Source: Eubacteriales bacterium (GTDB lineage Bacteria; Bacillota_A; Clostridia; Christensenellales; Aristaeellaceae). From it: 31,158 nt of DNA. Below the pieces are notes generated by a model. That model did not search any database. It saw only the letters and a list, made by a program, of their open reading frames with translations, and was not told where the DNA came from. Both the position numbers and the translations under genes were made by a program. Positions 15,981 to 24,633 of the stretch are shown here, in pieces; the stretch's first letter is position 1, and every line of letters begins with the position of its first letter. The DNA lies in contig JAQUXV010000004.1 in assembly GCA_028692205.1 (NCBI GenBank), positions 1 to 31,158 of the forward strand. Reading direction: 5' to 3'.

Positions 15981-16874
15981 ATGCAACGCGGAACAGACAT
16001 TGAGCGCAGCAAGGAAGGGCAAAAAGCCCAAACAGTACAGATTCATCCGAGATGGCACATGACGGTTTTGCACGTTGTGTACTATCTCATCATGGTGGCC
16101 TTTCTGGTGTTCTACATGCTCCCCTTCTGGGGAACGGTCATGACGTCCTTCAAGTCCAACAGTGAAGTCATGACCACCACCCCGATTACCCCGCCTACGG
16201 AATGGACGACGGAAGGCTATGAAAGCGCGCTGGAGGAGCTGACCGGACCGCTGTGCACAAGTCTGGTGGTCACGATCTTTGGCGCGGCGGGTTCGCTTTT
16301 CATGGGTTCCATTTGCGCCTATGCCCTGAGCAAATGGAAGTTCAGGCTGAACAACGTATTCTTTATTGCGCTGGTTGCGGCAACCTATCTGCCTTTTCAG
16401 GCGATCTTGATCCCGTTGCTACAGACGATTAACGCGCTTAATCTGTATGACAACATCTGGGGCTTGGTTCTGGTGCATACCGTCTTTGGCATGCCCATGT
16501 GCACGGTCATGATGCGCGGTTATTACGCGGATGTGCCCGATGCGCTGATACGGCAAGCAATGATTGATGGCAACGGAACCTGGCAGATTTACCGCAAGAT
16601 CATTCTGCCAAACACTATGATTGCTACCATCACCGTGTTTGTTTTCCAATGCACCTCCATCTGGAACGAGATGCTTTTCGCACTGGTGTTGGGCGGTTAT
16701 GATTCTAAGCCCGCCACCATTGCCCTGAACGAGCTGGCCGGAACGATGGCCGCCGAATTCAACGTTCAGATGGCCGGTTCTTTGTTGCTTGCACTGCCGG
16801 TGCTTGTGCTATATATTTTCATGGGGAAATACCTGATCAGTGGACAAATGAACGGCGCCGTTACAGCGTCCTGA
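15981..16874 (+). CDS. Sugar ABC transporter permease (MalG/GtsC-like)
   Basis: 297 residues with six transmembrane segments and the EAA loop PDALIRQAMIDGNGTWQIYRK followed by ILPNT. N-terminal cytoplasmic tail of about 25 residues. The start ATG lies 4 nt past the previous stop, with AAAGGAAG upstream. Inner-membrane partner of the 14945 product. Confidence 0.93.
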   Translation: MQRGTDIERSKEGQKAQTVQIHPRWHMTVLHVVYYLIMVAFLVFYMLPFWGTVMTSFKSNSEVMTTTPITPPTEWTTEGYESALEELTGPLCTSLVVTIFGAAGSLFMGSICAYALSKWKFRLNNVFFIALVAATYLPFQAILIPLLQTINALNLYDNIWGLVLVHTVFGMPMCTVMMRGYYADVPDALIRQAMIDGNGTWQIYRKIILPNTMIATITVFVFQCTSIWNEMLFALVLGGYDSKPATIALNELAGTMAAEFNVQMAGSLLLALPVLVLYIFMGKYLISGQMNGAVTAS

Positions 16875-16897
16875 CAAATTGAGGAGGCAACTTGAAA

Positions 16898-18844
16898 ATG
16901 AATTGGGCAAAACGTTTTCTGGCACTGACTACAGTCGCGCTACTGGCTTTCTCCACCTCGGCTTTCGCGGAAGAAGCGGACGAGGAAACGATACCTGCGG
17001 TAGAGGTTACAACCATTACGCAGGAATATGAAGGCCGCGAAATCGTACTGAAAACGGCGGAGCTTGATCTGATTGAGGCGGACGGCTATCAGTTCAAAGA
17101 TTTAAATAAAGACGGTGCCCTGCAACCCTATGAGGACTGGCGGCTGTCGGCTGAGGAGCGCGCTGAAAATTTGCTGACGCTGATGAGCGACGAGCAAAAA
17201 GCCGCGCAGATGGCTCACATGACAATGGTCACGCTGAAGGAAAGCTGGTTTTCCGATCTGGATATCGGCTTTGCCCTGACCTATACCTTTTTTGGTGAGG
17301 GGAAGGAAAGCACTGTTGGTAAAATGAACTACATCCAGTCTCTGTGCGAAAGCAGTCAACTGGGGGTGCCCGTGGTTTTCTCGATGGACTCGGTCATTGG
17401 GGCAAGCTGGATCAATGACACGACCATTATGCCCGACGCCATCACCCTGGCGGCTACTGGCGACGTGACGCTGGTGCAGGAGATTGCCGATATTCAGCGT
17501 CAGGAGATGAAGGCGCTGGGTGTGCGCATGAGCTTATCCCCCAATGCCGATTTGGCGACCGATCCCCGCTGGGGGCGCAATCAGGAGACGTACGGCGAGG
17601 ATGCGGATACCGCCAAAGCGATGGTGAAAGCTGCGGTAACCGGCTTACAGGCCGGCACCGAGGGCTTAACCACCGATTCGGTCATGGCCTGTGTGAAGCA
17701 TTTCCCGGGTTCCGGTCCGCAGACTGCGGGGGTGGACGGAACGCCGCTGGTGTTTGATGACGAAACTTTTGCGCTGCATTTGAGCATCTTCGAGGCGGCT
17801 ATGGAGGTCAACCCGGCGTGTATCATGCCCTACGGTTATTCGACCGTGCCTTACCTGGGTGGCGACGCTGTGGAAAATTACGCCCATGAGTCGTATACCG
17901 TCATGACGGAGCTACTGCGTGAGAAGATGGGTTATCAGGGCATCATCCACACCGATTGGGGTCTGAGCGCAATCTCCGAGGTGCAGGCGGGTGCGGATGC
18001 CGTGGGCGGCATGGGTCAGCGGGATATTAAGAAATTGCTGGATCAGGTGGATTCAAGCACCCTGACCGAACGCTGCCGCCGACTGTTGGTGGCGAAGTTC
18101 AAGCTGGGCGTGTTTGAGAATCCTTTCATCACGCTGGAGGATGTGAATGCCTCCGTCGGAACGGAGGAACACTACCAGAAGGCTTTGGAAGCCGCCGAGA
18201 AAGGCGTGACCTTGGTCAAGTATGAGAACCAAACCGCATTGGAGGGTCAGCATATAATCGTGGCCGGTTATCTGGCCAAGGATGTGGATGCCCTCTCCAG
18301 CGGCTGGAAGCTATCCTCTGAAAACGGCTTGAAAACCGAAGGGAAATCCATTTTCGAGGCCATTGAAAACCGCGCGGGCGCGGATAAGGTGACATACATC
18401 GCCGATGCTTCCGAGGTAGAGTCCAGCTATCCCGAAGGGACGACCGCCATCGTGGTGGTTGGCGAAGCCAGCGGCACCCATGAACCGGCTTGGGGATCGG
18501 CCACGCTGGAATTCCCAGAAGACCAGATTGCGCTGGTGAACGAACTGGATGCGGCCGGCGTAAACGTTATTTCCGTGGTGCTGATGAACCGCGCTTATGT
18601 CATGACGCCTGTCGACACAGCCTCCGATGCGGTGCTGATTGCCTATCGCCCCGGGGTAACTGCGGGCGCAGAGGCGGTAGCGCACGCGCTCTTTGGCGAC
18701 AGTGCAATTTCCGGCAAACTGCCCTGGCAAATCCCCGCAACGATGGATTCCGTGCTGCTCCAGCGTGAGGATCTGCCTAAGGATATCGAGGCGCCGCTAT
18801 ACGACTACGGCTTCGGCATCGAAGTAGCCTCCTTCGGCAAATAA
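16898..18844 (+). CDS. Exported glycoside hydrolase family 3 (GH3-B)
   Basis: 648 residues from ATG 16898, preferred over the in-frame TTG at 16892 because GAGGAGG (16881-16887) is 10 nt away from the ATG and only 4 from the TTG. Signal peptide to about residue 24 (STSAFA). The same DLNKDGALQPYEDWR segment as in GH3-A, then the barrel with SMDSVIG, DPRWGR, KHFPGSGPQ and nucleophile Asp353 (HTDWG). The C-terminal domain carries VVGEASGTHEPAWG with Glu523 as likely acid/base. All key residues are present. It lies between permease and ATPase genes in one operon. Substrate probably a beta-glucoside; A and B are diverged enough to differ in linkage preference. Confidence 0.93.
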   Translation: MNWAKRFLALTTVALLAFSTSAFAEEADEETIPAVEVTTITQEYEGREIVLKTAELDLIEADGYQFKDLNKDGALQPYEDWRLSAEERAENLLTLMSDEQKAAQMAHMTMVTLKESWFSDLDIGFALTYTFFGEGKESTVGKMNYIQSLCESSQLGVPVVFSMDSVIGASWINDTTIMPDAITLAATGDVTLVQEIADIQRQEMKALGVRMSLSPNADLATDPRWGRNQETYGEDADTAKAMVKAAVTGLQAGTEGLTTDSVMACVKHFPGSGPQTAGVDGTPLVFDDETFALHLSIFEAAMEVNPACIMPYGYSTVPYLGGDAVENYAHESYTVMTELLREKMGYQGIIHTDWGLSAISEVQAGADAVGGMGQRDIKKLLDQVDSSTLTERCRRLLVAKFKLGVFENPFITLEDVNASVGTEEHYQKALEAAEKGVTLVKYENQTALEGQHIIVAGYLAKDVDALSSGWKLSSENGLKTEGKSIFEAIENRAGADKVTYIADASEVESSYPEGTTAIVVVGEASGTHEPAWGSATLEFPEDQIALVNELDAAGVNVISVVLMNRAYVMTPVDTASDAVLIAYRPGVTAGAEAVAHALFGDSAISGKLPWQIPATMDSVLLQREDLPKDIEAPLYDYGFGIEVASFGK

Positions 18845-18886
18845 GCATCGGCCAGCCGAAATGAATTCAGAAGGAAGGAATCGGAA

Positions 18887-20011
18887 ATGGCTTCGATTAC
18901 CATTCAAGATATGGATATCACCTATAACAAGGGCAAGACCAAGGTGATCAATGGCGTTAACCTTGAGATAGAGGATGGAGAGTTCTGCGTATTCCTCGGC
19001 CCCTCCGGCTGCGGAAAGTCTACAGCCATGTACTCCATTGCTGGCCTGTTACACCCCAGCCGCGGCAAGATCAGCTTTGGCGACGAGGTGATGACAGAGG
19101 TTAACGACAAAGGCAAGGACAAGACGTTTGTGCCTCCGCAGGAGCGTAACATCGCCATGGTCTTTCAGGAATATGCTTTGTATCCCAACATGACCGTTCG
19201 AAGAAACATGTCCTTCGCACTGGAAACCAAGAAGGCTTCCAAGGCGGAGATCGACAAACGCGTAACGGCCATGTCGTCCATGCTTGGTCTGGATGAGCTG
19301 CTGGATCGCAGACCCGCGCAGCTCTCGGGGGGCCAGCGGCAGCGTGTTGCGCTTGGCCGCGCCCTTGTGCGTGATCCGCAGGTGTTTCTTCTGGATGAGC
19401 CGCTGGGAAATCTGGATGCAAAACTTCGGGATCAGGTGCGTTATGAGCTGAAGAAAATTCAGACCAAGCTGGGCATCACCACGGTTTATGTCACTCATGA
19501 CCAGACCGAGGCCATGACCATGGCCGACCATATCGTGCTGATGAAGGACGGGCGTATCATGCAGCAAGGTACGCCGAATGATCTGTACAGTCATCCCAAT
19601 TGCCTGTTTGCCGCAAGCTTTGTAGGCACCCCCCAGATCAATAAGCTGCAGTGCAGGGTTGTGTCGGAGGAAGGCAACATCAAGCTGGTATGTGACCAGC
19701 TGGTTTTAAACGCCCCTGATGATGTGAAGGAGCTGCTCAGGCTCTATGAGGGTAAGGAAGTCATCATCGGTATCCGCCCGTCGGAGTTGGCGCTTGCGCC
19801 GGAGGGCCAAGGCGAGCTGAACGGCATTGTGGACAGCGTTGAGCCTTTGGGCGACGGTTTCCATGTGTATCTGAACGTGGACGGTCAGGTGCTGGTAGCT
19901 AAAATCGCCGGTGGCAGCACCGTCATCGGCAAAACCCTTTCGCTGAACATCGAAAACGGCAAAATGCACATCTTTGACAGTGTAACGGAAGAAAGGCTGA
20001 ATATCGGCTGA
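18887..20011 (+). CDS. Sugar ABC transporter ATP-binding protein (MsmX/UgpC/MalK type)
   Basis: 374 residues. Walker A GPSGCGKST (about 39-47), Q-loop FQEYALYPNM, signature LSGGQRQRVALGRAL, Walker B VFLLDEPLGNLD, H-loop VTHDQTEAM; C-terminal TOBE-type regulatory domain from about 240. ATG with AAGGAAGG about 8 nt upstream. Last gene of the operon, energising the two permeases. Directly downstream lies a decayed second copy of its 3' end, so the gene was once duplicated in tandem. Confidence 0.95.
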   Translation: MASITIQDMDITYNKGKTKVINGVNLEIEDGEFCVFLGPSGCGKSTAMYSIAGLLHPSRGKISFGDEVMTEVNDKGKDKTFVPPQERNIAMVFQEYALYPNMTVRRNMSFALETKKASKAEIDKRVTAMSSMLGLDELLDRRPAQLSGGQRQRVALGRALVRDPQVFLLDEPLGNLDAKLRDQVRYELKKIQTKLGITTVYVTHDQTEAMTMADHIVLMKDGRIMQQGTPNDLYSHPNCLFAASFVGTPQINKLQCRVVSEEGNIKLVCDQLVLNAPDDVKELLRLYEGKEVIIGIRPSELALAPEGQGELNGIVDSVEPLGDGFHVYLNVDGQVLVAKIAGGSTVIGKTLSLNIENGKMHIFDSVTEERLNIG

Positions 20012-20039
20012 TTGCTAAATCAAACAAGAAGTGGGACAG

Positions 20040-20457
20040 GCGGGCTCAGCTTCGAACTCCGCGCCCATCCCTGCACTGTCAACGGAGGGGCAGGGCGGGC
20101 GGAACGCCCTTACAGACAGCGTTGAGTCTTTGAATGATGACATCCATGGATCCATGAACCCAGGTAAGCGCTGAATCAATGCTCTTCACGCCTGCCTTCG
20201 CAGAACGCCGCTGCTTCGGGCTCAAAAAACCTTGAAATAGCGCCGCCATTCCTGCGGCTTTTCTTACCTAAATCAACGACGCTCAGCTATGGCAGCCGCA
20301 AAGCCATTGAATCATCGCTTACCTAGACGGTCGGGTGTGGGTGGCGTAAGTTACCGGTGGCCGTACCGCCATCGGCAGGACCCGCTCACCGAACATGCAG
20401 AAGGGTTCATTCGACCTTTTCGACAGCGTTGCCGAAGCATGTTTGAGCATCGGCTGA
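20040..20457 (+). pseudogene. Decayed duplicate of the ABC ATPase 3' end, split by a MITE
   Basis: Bases 20084-20126 match 19801-19843 of the ATPase at 34 of 43 positions. Bases 20326-20457 align with 19880-20011 over exactly 132 nt without gaps and end at the same stop codon. Translated, GGRTAIGRTRS and LFDSVAEACLSIG mirror GGSTVIGKTLS and IFDSVTEERLNIG of the real gene, with an internal stop. Matching weakens to the left of about 20050. A 163-bp repeat (20162-20324) interrupts it without any net gain or loss of target bases. Confidence 0.8.
20162..20324. mobile_element. 163-bp MITE-like element, copy 2, with 20-bp terminal inverted repeats
   Basis: The left end AGGTAAGCGCTGAATCAATG and the reverse complement of the right end, AGGTAAGCGATGATTCAATG, differ at only two of 20 positions. 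It is inserted into the ATPase pseudogene. A diverged copy of the same length and orientation is at 4831-4993. Too short to code for a transposase, so it would depend on one supplied elsewhere. No target-site duplication is evident. Confidence 0.75.
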
Positions 20458-20473
20458 CCGTCAGACAACCCTG

Positions 20474-20500
20474 AAAGCGGGAGCATACACCTCCCGCTTT
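20474..20500 (+). terminator. Terminator at the end of the sugar operon region
   Basis: AAAGCGGGAG and CTCCCGCTTT form a perfect 10-bp stem around a 7-nt loop; outer CCCT and AGGG can extend it, and a T-rich run (TTATCTTTCTT) follows. It lies just past the pseudogene, insulating promoter B. Confidence 0.7.
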
Positions 20501-20534
20501 TAGGGTTATCTTTCTTCAGGAGACGGCCCCAGAA

Positions 20535-20601
20535 CGTGTTAGATTTTACAAAATGCAGTGCTGGAATTTCCCTTTTTATTTCCCCCGGATGTCTTTATCA
20601 T
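20535..20601 (+). promoter_or_regulatory. Promoter B with tandem 22-bp operator (GH3-C)
   Basis: Repeat cores TAGATTTT (20540) and TGGAATTT (20562), 22 bp apart. -10 TATCAT at 20596-20601, exactly 34 nt after the second core start; the -35 (TTTTTA) is weak, which fits activator dependence. Confidence 0.7.
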
Positions 20602-20709
20602 AATAGCAAAGGTGGATATTCGCCTGAATCACTTGGTATGGAAGGGAGGCTCAATTCTTTTTTGAGAATATCCAAACCCACTGCAATAAAACAGATTTGG
20701 AGGGCTAAC

Positions 20710-23223
20710 ATGAAAAAAATTGCTTTGTTACTGGCGGCATTGATGGTGTTTTCCTGTATCCCCACCTCCGCGCTGATGGAGAGTGCTCCCGCCGTTAAGG
20801 AATCTTCTTCAGGCTTCTACTATGTGGAGGCGGATGAGGCAACGGGTCAAGCCCGGCTGAGCGCGTCCAGCCAGGACATGTTCATTCAGGCGGATGGCCT
20901 GTATTTCAAGGACCTGAACAAGAACGGCTCCCTGGATGTTTATGAAGATTATCGTCAGGATGTCACGGTGCGCGTGAATGATCTTCTGGGTCAGATGACC
21001 ATGGAAGAAAAGGCGGGTACGCTGGGCTTCGGCGGTATTGGCGGCAAGAATGGCATTACCGTTTCAAACCTGTCGGGGGACAGCCTGTCGACCGGTCAGA
21101 CCGGCGTTTCCTTCATCCAGCCGGACAGCGAGCAGATGAATAACGAAACCGACACGTTAATCACGGTGGATGAAATTATTTATACGCCCGTTGCTTATCA
21201 GATCAAGCAAATGAATCTGACCACCATGATTGCCGCGATGACCGGCAACCCCAAAGATCAGCTGGATGTGCTGAACAAGATCCAGTCGATCGCGGAAGAA
21301 AATCGCCTTGGCATTCCGGTGGTGTTCTCGGGCGACCGCACCTACAACACCTGGGGCGGCATGATCGACGCGGCGCATTACGCGCTGGGCGTAGCCCATG
21401 ACGAAGATCTGCTGTACAACCTGCTGTCCGAATATGCCAAAGAATCCGTTGCCCTGGGCTATACGCAGGTGTTCCACGGCTATGGCAACGAAATCGGCTC
21501 CTGGTATGGCGACGATCCCTCCTACATTGCCACGATGTCCGCACTTGAAACCCGCGCCTATGAGGACAACGGTTTTAACAGCCATTCCAAGCACTTTATT
21601 GCCCGCGGCGGCCGCAACTCCTATGCCGCAGCCCGCAGTGAAGCCGATTTGATCGACTCCTGGCTGGTTGGCTGGAAGGCCGTTGTGGATGCAGGCACAC
21701 AATGGATCATGACCAATAATAACATTGGGCGTACCGAAGGTTTGTACACGGTTCTTGATCGTACAACCTATTCCATCCTGCGTGATGATCTGGGATACAA
21801 GGGGATCATCTGTCTGGATTGGCCGCTGGGCGCGGATCGCATTGATGCGCTGACCGGCACCACTGCGGATGGCGTTGACGTGACCACGCTGAGCATTGAA
21901 GAAAAGTATGCGCTGATCATGAATGTCGGCATCGACATGTTCTCCTGCTATGGCGCGACGCCTGGCACCGATCTGGCCAGCTATGCCGAGCTGACCAACA
22001 ACTTCTATCCCGAAATCGTGATTGCAGCTGTGAATGACGGCCTCGTTACGGAAGAGGACTTCAACACCCACGTCAGCCGTGTGCTGAAGAACAAGTTTGA
22101 CCAGAAGCTGTTTGAAGATCCCTACTCGGATTGGGAAGCGGCTGCCGCGCTGCTCGTCAACGAACAGTATATCGCCGATGGCATGCCCACCGTGCTGAGC
22201 AATGCGGAGATTGACAAATATCGCCGCACCGAAGTGGCGGACATGGAAGAGCAGCTGATGGTCGAATCTACCATCATGCTCAAGAACGACAACGTTCTGC
22301 CTCTGGCCGCGAGCGCCAAGGTTTATCTGTTCTCAAATAACGGCTCCATTCAGGAAGAAGAAGATGCCGCTCTGGCGGAGAAGCTGACGGTTGTGGATAC
22401 GCTGGCGGATGCCGATGTTGCGCTGATCCATGTGACCGCCTTTGACGATGCTTACGATCTGGCTGTGGAAGACGCTCAGGATGCAGGCAAGCCCATCATC
22501 CTGATCTATGAGGGCACGATTGGCCGTAGCGGCGCACAGGGCGATCCCTACTACGATCAGGTGTCCACGGCCGCCGCAGTGCTGGTGCAAACGTACAGCA
22601 ACACGCCCGACCATGGTTCCTCCGTCGGTTCCTTCTATCGCTATGTAACGCCTTCCGTGACGGTAGCGATGCTCATGGGCGAAAAGGATCCCGCCGGTTC
22701 CACTGTGTTTGAGGTGCCATATAATGTTTCCGACCTGATCCTTTCCAATTATGAGTTGCAAAACGATGTGGGCACAGACGCCAAAACGCGCCTGTACATG
22801 ACCATGATGGCAAAGGACGATCCGACCTCTGTGCCCAACAACATGGGCGATGCCATGTATACCACCAACTTCGGCATGAGTTATGCGAAGACTGCTGACA
22901 TTCAGCTGAGCCTGCTGAGCGTCGATCAGGATTACACGGTCGAAGCCTATGTGGATTCTCGCGGACGCGACGCGACCCGCAACGTCATCACCAATAAGGT
23001 GCAAAAAGCGGGCGTGCCCTTCGATATCGCCTTCGTTGCCCAGAATAATGGCGGTGACGGAACCATCAACGTGCAGGTTCTGGACGGCGAAACGGTGGTT
23101 GCCGAGAAGTTCCTGGGCGTTGACGGCGGTCAGTGGCGCGTTGTGAACATGGAGCTGACCCTTGAGGCCGGCGAACATGTGATCACAATTGGGAACATGA
23201 CCACCACCATCACCGTGGAGTAA
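20710..23223 (+). CDS. Exported divergent glycoside hydrolase family 3 protein (GH3-C)
   Basis: 837 residues from ATG 20710 (GGAGG 7 nt upstream; the longer open frame upstream crosses promoter B). Signal peptide to about residue 21. DLNKNGSLDVYEDYR segment, then a GH3 barrel with KHF (in SKHFIARGG) and probable nucleophile Asp370 (ICLDWPLG). The usual RWGR motif is replaced by FHGYGNEIGSWYGDDP, and the sandwich domain lacks the GE(P/A)S acid/base motif found in GH3-A and GH3-B. A C-terminal extension of about 95 residues looks like a CARDB/CBM6-type beta-sandwich (LLSVDQDYTVEAYV to the end). A different substrate or a weak or absent catalytic function is possible. Monocistronic, with its own promoter and terminator. 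Confidence 0.88.
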   Translation: MKKIALLLAALMVFSCIPTSALMESAPAVKESSSGFYYVEADEATGQARLSASSQDMFIQADGLYFKDLNKNGSLDVYEDYRQDVTVRVNDLLGQMTMEEKAGTLGFGGIGGKNGITVSNLSGDSLSTGQTGVSFIQPDSEQMNNETDTLITVDEIIYTPVAYQIKQMNLTTMIAAMTGNPKDQLDVLNKIQSIAEENRLGIPVVFSGDRTYNTWGGMIDAAHYALGVAHDEDLLYNLLSEYAKESVALGYTQVFHGYGNEIGSWYGDDPSYIATMSALETRAYEDNGFNSHSKHFIARGGRNSYAAARSEADLIDSWLVGWKAVVDAGTQWIMTNNNIGRTEGLYTVLDRTTYSILRDDLGYKGIICLDWPLGADRIDALTGTTADGVDVTTLSIEEKYALIMNVGIDMFSCYGATPGTDLASYAELTNNFYPEIVIAAVNDGLVTEEDFNTHVSRVLKNKFDQKLFEDPYSDWEAAAALLVNEQYIADGMPTVLSNAEIDKYRRTEVADMEEQLMVESTIMLKNDNVLPLAASAKVYLFSNNGSIQEEEDAALAEKLTVVDTLADADVALIHVTAFDDAYDLAVEDAQDAGKPIILIYEGTIGRSGAQGDPYYDQVSTAAAVLVQTYSNTPDHGSSVGSFYRYVTPSVTVAMLMGEKDPAGSTVFEVPYNVSDLILSNYELQNDVGTDAKTRLYMTMMAKDDPTSVPNNMGDAMYTTNFGMSYAKTADIQLSLLSVDQDYTVEAYVDSRGRDATRNVITNKVQKAGVPFDIAFVAQNNGGDGTINVQVLDGETVVAEKFLGVDGGQWRVVNMELTLEAGEHVITIGNMTTTITVE

Positions 23224-23242
23224 GACATTCACCACAAACCGG

Positions 23243-23276
23243 GGAGGGAGCTGCTTTTGGGCAGCTCCCTCCTTTT
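23243..23276 (+). terminator. Strong intrinsic terminator after GH3-C
   Basis: GGAGGGAGCTGC and GCAGCTCCCTCC form a perfect 12-bp stem with a TTTTGG loop, followed by TTTT. It lies 20 bp after the GH3-C stop. Confidence 0.9.
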
Positions 23277-23283
23277 GTGAATC

Positions 23284-23350
23284 TGTGTTGGATTTTGCAA
23301 AGGCCAGTATTGGATTCTCACTTGCGGCACAGGGAAAATGCCAGTATGCT
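23284..23350 (+). promoter_or_regulatory. Promoter C with tandem 22-bp operator (foldase gene)
   Basis: Repeat cores TGGATTTT (23289, in TGTGTTGGATTTTGC) and TGGATTCT (23311). -35 TTGCGG directly after the second repeat, 17-bp spacer, -10 TATGCT at 23345-23350. Confidence 0.7.
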
Positions 23351-23376
23351 TTGAAAAAGGAAGGAATGAAGAAGAT

Positions 23377-24510
23377 ATGAGAAACGTGCGGAAGCTGCTT
23401 GCGTTGTTGCTGGCCGCGATCGTCTGGATGGGGTGCGCCGCGGCCGAGGAGGCCGCGCAGATCGCCGCAGTCGTGAACGGAGAAGATGTGCTGCAAAGCG
23501 AGGTAGATACCCAGTTGGCATATTACAGACAGCTCTATGCCGAAAACGGAGTGGACACAGCGGATGAAACCATCGCTGCTTATTTGGAGAGCATGGCGCT
23601 GACGGCGGCGATTTCCGACCGTCTCCTGGTGCAGGACATGACGGCCAAAGGGGTGTTTGCCTTCACGGAGGAGGAAACAAGCGATATCCAGAGCGAGGCG
23701 CAGAGCACCTATGCGGCACTCGCAACGCAGAGGATAACAGCCTACAGGAGCACAGAGGAGGGCGCGGCGGCATCGGATGACGAAGCGCTGGCCTATGCTG
23801 AGAACGATTTACAACAGCGTGGCTACACTCTGGCGTATTTCAATCAGTACTATCGGAACGACGTGGCATCTCAAAAGTACGCCGACCTGCTTATGGAGGG
23901 CGAGACGATTTCCGATGAGGAGGTGCAAACCGCCTATGAGGCGCGGGTGGCGGAGAGCAAAACGGCCTATGAAGGGAATGTATCGGCTTATGAAACGGCG
24001 CTGAACAACGGCGAGGAGGTTTGGTATGTCCCGGCAGGCTATCGCAATGTGCTGCAAATTTTGATTCGCTCAGATGCCGAGGACAAGCTGGCGGATACGG
24101 CGGATACAGTGGCGGCGATCTACTCGGCACTGGAGGCGGGCACGCCGTTTGAAGAGCTGATTCGTACCTATGGGGAGGACAGCGCCTTTGATATAGAGTC
24201 TTTCTTCAGCACCGGCTACATGGTAAACAAGGATTCTGTTCTTTGGGACGATGCCTTTGTAGAGGCCGCCTTTTCCGAGGATATGCTTGAGCCGGGGGAT
24301 TATACCGGCACGGCAATCGAAAGCGACGTGGGGGTTCACATTCTGTATTATCTGAGTGATCACCCCGCGGGCGTTGTAGAACTGACAGATGACGTGAAGG
24401 AAGCGCTGCGGGAAACGCTATACGGGGAGACGGCCAACCAGCGGGTGCAGGCCCGGCTGGCCGTCTTGCAGGATGAGGCCGATGTGCAGCTGACGAGCGA
24501 CACGCAATAA
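23377..24510 (+). CDS. Exported PrsA/SurA-like foldase (PpiC-type)
   Basis: 377 residues. Signal peptide with a possible but imperfect lipobox (WMGC, Cys19), so it may be membrane-anchored. The N-terminal SurA_N/PrsA chaperone region (about 27-200) begins VAVVNGEDVLQSEVDTQL-like, as in this family. A PpiC parvulin-like domain (about 222-345) has NVLQILI where active family members have a His (RHILI), ending in GVHILYYL. Peptidyl-prolyl isomerase activity may therefore be weak. It has its own copy of the 22-bp operator, so it is probably dedicated to folding the secreted proteins of this locus. ATG chosen after AAGGAAGG (12 nt). Confidence 0.8.
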   Translation: MRNVRKLLALLLAAIVWMGCAAAEEAAQIAAVVNGEDVLQSEVDTQLAYYRQLYAENGVDTADETIAAYLESMALTAAISDRLLVQDMTAKGVFAFTEEETSDIQSEAQSTYAALATQRITAYRSTEEGAAASDDEALAYAENDLQQRGYTLAYFNQYYRNDVASQKYADLLMEGETISDEEVQTAYEARVAESKTAYEGNVSAYETALNNGEEVWYVPAGYRNVLQILIRSDAEDKLADTADTVAAIYSALEAGTPFEELIRTYGEDSAFDIESFFSTGYMVNKDSVLWDDAFVEAAFSEDMLEPGDYTGTAIESDVGVHILYYLSDHPAGVVELTDDVKEALRETLYGETANQRVQARLAVLQDEADVQLTSDTQ

Positions 24511-24512
24511 GC

Positions 24513-24579
24513 TGTGCTTGAAAGTACAAAGTGCTGTGTCAGAATTTCCATTGCAACCAAAGCTATCCCCCGCTATACT
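24513..24579 (+). promoter_or_regulatory. Promoter D with tandem 22-bp operator (CBM9-2 gene)
   Basis: TGTGCTTGAAAGTACAAA and TGTGTCAGAATTTCC repeats with core starts at 24518 and 24540. -35 TTGCAA, 17-bp spacer, -10 TATACT at 24574-24579. It begins 2 nt after the foldase stop. Confidence 0.7.
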
Positions 24580-24633
24580 TTTTGTATATACGGATCGATT
24601 CTCCGGTTTGGAGAGAAAGATAGGAGATATACG

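Noticed and set aside
16892..16897. TTG start for GH3-B
   Set aside because: Only 4 nt from GAGGAGG; the ATG 6 nt later has better spacing.
22333..23496. Long minus-strand open frame (387 codons) opposite GH3-C
   Set aside because: Antisense to GH3-C and crosses a terminator and promoter C; low-complexity His/Gly-rich translation typical of shadow frames.
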